Origin: Chryseobacterium gleum
GTDB taxonomy: Bacteria > Bacteroidota > Bacteroidia > Flavobacteriales_D > Sanyastnellaceae
DNA: 8,201 bases
Assembly (NCBI GenBank): GCA_945883885.1
Contig: CAMCYM010000065.1
Span: forward strand, 1-8,201
Direction: 5' to 3'
Made by a program: the position numbers and the translations under genes. The notes beneath the pieces are model-generated. The model was given only the letters and a program-made list of their open reading frames with translations, had not been told where the DNA came from and ran no database searches. This document shows positions 5,945 to 8,201 of this stretch, in pieces. Within the stretch, counting starts at the first letter, position 1. Each line of letters opens with the position of its first letter.

Positions 5945-7483
5945 ATGGGAATGCGCGGCATACTCACGGTCTGGACGATGTGGATAGCCGCCGCGGCGGC
6001 GGCCCAAACGCCCCCCTACATCGCCACCTCCTCGAACTACTTCTGTGCGGGTGGAACCACGCCCATCACGCTGTACGGCAACGTTTCCGTTTGGGACCCC
6101 GGCACAGACCCCGGGGCGTGGACCTACGCCTGGTCTCCGCCTGAACTCTTCGCCGATCCGACGACGCAGCTCGTGCAGCTCCTGCCGGAAGCGACGCTGA
6201 CCCTGACGTTGACCATGGTCTCGCCTGCAGGCCAAGTCTTCATCGACGACATCACCCTGACGGTCTATCCCGAATTCACAGTGAATGCTGGGGTGGACGT
6301 GGAGGCGTGTTCGACCGACGGGGTGCAGCTGCAGGCCACCACTACGGCTGCGTCGGCGGTGACTTGGGTTTGGGCTCCGGCGACGGGGCTTTCGGACCCC
6401 GCGGTTCCTGACCCCGTCCTCGTCGGTGACGTGAATGCGGTCTACACGGTCACAGCGACCGTAACTGGTCCGGGCGGGGCGGCCTGCCCGGCTTCGGACG
6501 TTGTGGAAGTGGAGGTGCTTTTCCCCGCCTTCGATCTGGGCCCGGACATCACGGCCTGCGCCGGGGAGAACGTCGTCATCACCCCTGGATTGCCTGCAAA
6601 CTGCACCCTCATGTGGTCGGTTCCTGGCGCGACCACTTCGGCCACAGTCACGGCCGGTGCTACCGTGTCTCTGACGGCCATCTCACCGGAGGGGTGCGTT
6701 CGAAGCGACGCAGTCACAGTGACTTTCACGGACGGACCGGGAGCTGTTTTGGGTGGACCGACGTTTTTCTGCGCGGGCGACGGCGCATCGCTGACGGCGG
6801 CGCCACAAGACGCCTCGAACCCGCCTTTTTCGGTGGCTTGGGGCCACGGTCCGACAGGAACGACAGCTGCGGTGACGGAGACCGGAACCTACACCGCCAC
6901 CGTGACGGATGCCTCGGGATGTGCTTCGACGGGGGAGTGGTCGGTCACGGCCTGGCCGAGTCCAGAAGTGTCACTCGTTCCGGACACGGTGGTGTGTTTC
7001 GAAGATTTCCCGGATGTACCGCGGTATCTCCTCGTGGATGGAGGGTATGCAGGGTACACGTGGTCCACGGGGTCGAACGGCCCGCTGACCCAAATCTCAG
7101 GCCCCGGCATCTACACGGTCGCCGTCACGAACGCCATCGGCTGCACGACGCTGGCATCCACCCAGGTAGAGGGGTTCTGCGCGACCCCCCTGCTCTTTGT
7201 CCCTTCGGCCTTCACGCCGGACGGCGACGGCAACAACGAAGTCCTGCGGATCGAGGGCCGCAACGTGGTGGACCTCGAGTTCATCCTGTTTGATCGGTGG
7301 GGCAACGAGGTGTGGCGCGCAGCGGAGCTGGGCGATTATTGGCATGGGCAAGGCCCGGAAAGAACCCACTACACCGAAGACGGAAGCTATTTCTGGAGGG
7401 CGCGTTACCGGTACCTCACCGACCCCTACGGAGGCAAGAGTCCGTGGCAGGAGCGTTCAGGCGCCGTTTACGTGCTGCGGTAA
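5945..7483 (+). CDS. Secreted Ig/PKD-like repeat protein with type B type IX secretion C-terminal domain
   Basis: A 512-residue exported protein. A signal peptide (RGILTVWTMWIAAAAAA, about 4-20) is followed by about five PKD/Ig-like beta-sandwich units of 70-85 residues (roughly 31-107, 108-192, 193-263, 264-337, 338-412). These are rich in Thr/Val with scattered Cys (34, 122, 181, 205, 220, 251, 276, 326, 351, 400, 412) and recurring phrases such as GTYTATVTDASGC (314-326) and GIYTVAVTNAIGC (388-400). The last ~95 residues are the gliding-motility-associated C-terminal domain (CHU_C, T9SS type B): FVPSAFTPDGDGNNE (418-432), FDRWGNEVW (449-457), DGSYFWRARY (479-488), ending GAVYVLR. Cargo of this type crosses the outer membrane by T9SS and is released or held at the surface. 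ATG at 5945 is preferred over an in-frame ATG at 5930, which lies in the lipoprotein's coding end and would add a poor signal-peptide start. Probable adhesin or matrix protein; exact role unknown. Confidence 0.9.
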   Translation: MGMRGILTVWTMWIAAAAAAQTPPYIATSSNYFCAGGTTPITLYGNVSVWDPGTDPGAWTYAWSPPELFADPTTQLVQLLPEATLTLTLTMVSPAGQVFIDDITLTVYPEFTVNAGVDVEACSTDGVQLQATTTAASAVTWVWAPATGLSDPAVPDPVLVGDVNAVYTVTATVTGPGGAACPASDVVEVEVLFPAFDLGPDITACAGENVVITPGLPANCTLMWSVPGATTSATVTAGATVSLTAISPEGCVRSDAVTVTFTDGPGAVLGGPTFFCAGDGASLTAAPQDASNPPFSVAWGHGPTGTTAAVTETGTYTATVTDASGCASTGEWSVTAWPSPEVSLVPDTVVCFEDFPDVPRYLLVDGGYAGYTWSTGSNGPLTQISGPGIYTVAVTNAIGCTTLASTQVEGFCATPLLFVPSAFTPDGDGNNEVLRIEGRNVVDLEFILFDRWGNEVWRAAELGDYWHGQGPERTHYTEDGSYFWRARYRYLTDPYGGKSPWQERSGAVYVLR

Positions 7484-7494
7484 CAACCTTTCGG

Positions 7495-8187
7495 TCAGCC
7501 GTTGATGGCGAGGAACCGCTGGACCGCGTTGCGGGCCCCGAAGACGACCAGGGTGTCGGTTTCTTCGATGACGGTGTCGGCTTTCGGTACGCCGAGGATG
7601 TGTTCGGTGCGCTCGCCGTCCTTGCCTTCGGCGAACTCGCGGCGGATGGTGATGAGCCGCAAATCGTAGCGGTTCGTGAGGTCCACGCTCCCGAGCGTCC
7701 GTCCGATGCAGTTCGATGGGGCCACGATCTCCACAATCTCGAAGTCATCTGGGAGCCGCAACAGGCCCTGGATGCCCGGATGGATGAGGCGTTCGGAGAT
7801 GACGATGGCAACTTCCGCTTCCGGGCTGAGGATTTCTTGGATGCCCAAACTGCTCAAGATCCGGAGCTGGTTGTCGCCGTTTGCCCGAACAATCACCCGC
7901 GGAACACCGAGGTCGAGCAAGTTCAAAGCGGTCAGAACGGTCGCTTCGAAATTCTCCCCGATGGCGACGACCGCAGCGTCGAGTTCGTTGATTTTTTGGG
8001 CCTGCAAGGCGCGCTTATCTGTCGAATCCAGGGTCACCGCCAGCGCCACGTCGTCCTTGATCCGATCGATGCGCTCATCGTTCGTGTCGAACGCGAAGAC
8101 CTCAGCCCCTTTCGCAGCGAGGGAGTAAGCGATGGCCGAACCGTAGCGGCCGATGCCGAAAACGGCAAAACGGGAAGAACGTGGCAT
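7495..8187 (-). CDS. ktrA: KtrA/TrkA-type potassium uptake regulatory subunit (RCK domains)
   Basis: A 230-residue cytosolic gating subunit. Rossmann RCK_N domain, about 6-135: FAVFGIGRYGSAIA has the dinucleotide motif G11-x-G13-x-x-G16, and FAFDTNDERI carries the acidic D34 that contacts the nucleotide ribose. AAVVAIGENFEATVLTAL (71-88) and RVIVRAN (97-103) are typical of KtrA. An RCK_C (TrkA_C) domain covers about 146-225 and ends LVVFGARNAVQRF. These proteins form octameric rings that bind ATP/ADP or NAD(H) and control a membrane K+ channel subunit (KtrB/TrkH). Size is close to Bacillus KtrA and half of E. coli TrkA, which has two tandem copies, so the Ktr type is favoured. The KtrB partner is not in the window and may lie elsewhere. 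The ATG at 8187 is preceded by a C-rich stretch without a Shine-Dalgarno sequence. Its stop is 11 bases from the convergent T9SS-cargo gene. Confidence 0.93.
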   Translation of the reverse strand: MPRSSRFAVFGIGRYGSAIAYSLAAKGAEVFAFDTNDERIDRIKDDVALAVTLDSTDKRALQAQKINELDAAVVAIGENFEATVLTALNLLDLGVPRVIVRANGDNQLRILSSLGIQEILSPEAEVAIVISERLIHPGIQGLLRLPDDFEIVEIVAPSNCIGRTLGSVDLTNRYDLRLITIRREFAEGKDGERTEHILGVPKADTVIEETDTLVVFGARNAVQRFLAING

Positions 8188-8201
8188 GTGAGGGGGGAGG
8201 G

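Noticed and set aside
4774..5967. Long minus-strand open frame (397 codons) antisense to the lipoprotein
   Set aside because: It is an opposite-strand shadow in G+C-rich coding DNA: Arg/Pro/His-rich, no recognisable motif, and fully covered by a well-supported gene.
5096..6235. Minus-strand open frame (379 codons) across the lipoprotein/T9SS-cargo boundary
   Set aside because: Arg/Pro-rich composition with no domain signal; it spans two confident plus-strand genes.
7484..7494. Possible bidirectional terminator between the T9SS-cargo gene and ktrA
   Set aside because: The gap is only 11 bases and shows no inverted repeat or T-tract.
1..8201. tRNA, rRNA, CRISPR arrays, insertion sequences, attachment sites
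   Set aside because: Nearly all bases are in confident protein genes; no cloverleaf-like, spaced direct-repeat or transposase signals were seen.

Overview
The window comes from a G+C-rich member of the Bacteroidota. Three things support this. A secreted protein ends in a gliding-motility-associated (type B) type IX secretion C-terminal domain. A lipoprotein has the SPTGGP...D..PPK N-terminus seen in Bacteroidota Ig-like lipoproteins. The YecE/DUF72 protein carries the Bacteroidota-style MxFGK N-terminal extension. In addition, starts mostly lack Shine-Dalgarno sequences, and several are preceded a few bases upstream by TAnnTT-type boxes resembling the Bacteroidota -7 promoter element (TAnnTTTG). 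A high-G+C Flavobacteriales-like or related lineage is plausible, but I cannot fix the genus.

Layout: (1) 2-1717 (+) is the C-terminal part of secA, cut by the window's left edge. (2) 1702-2166 (+) overlaps the secA end by 16 bases and encodes a small DinB-superfamily (DUF1569-like) protein. (3) 2202-3086 (-) is a convergent DUF72/YecE-family gene whose 3' end lies in a G-rich, G-quadruplex-capable tract. (4) A 74-base divergent intergenic region leads into a compact rightward block: a ComF-family phosphoribosyltransferase (3161-3823), free methionine-(R)-sulfoxide reductase msrC (3845-4339), an Ig-like lipoprotein (4336-5940, ATGA overlap with msrC) and a secreted multi-domain protein with a T9SS sorting domain (5945-7483). 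(5) 7495-8187 (-) is a convergent KtrA/TrkA-type potassium-uptake regulator, 14 bases from the right edge.

Coding density is very high: no gap exceeds 100 bases, and there are no RNA genes, mobile elements, CRISPR arrays or clear terminators. The genes are mostly housekeeping (protein export, methionine sulfoxide repair, K+ homeostasis) plus two envelope or secreted proteins typical of the phylum. Lipoprotein and T9SS cargo genes are adjacent, but the sequence does not show that they work together. I do not see an undescribed multi-gene system here. The most useful observations concern gene starts (repeated TAnnTT-N4-ATG layout), overlaps, and the G-rich convergent junction.
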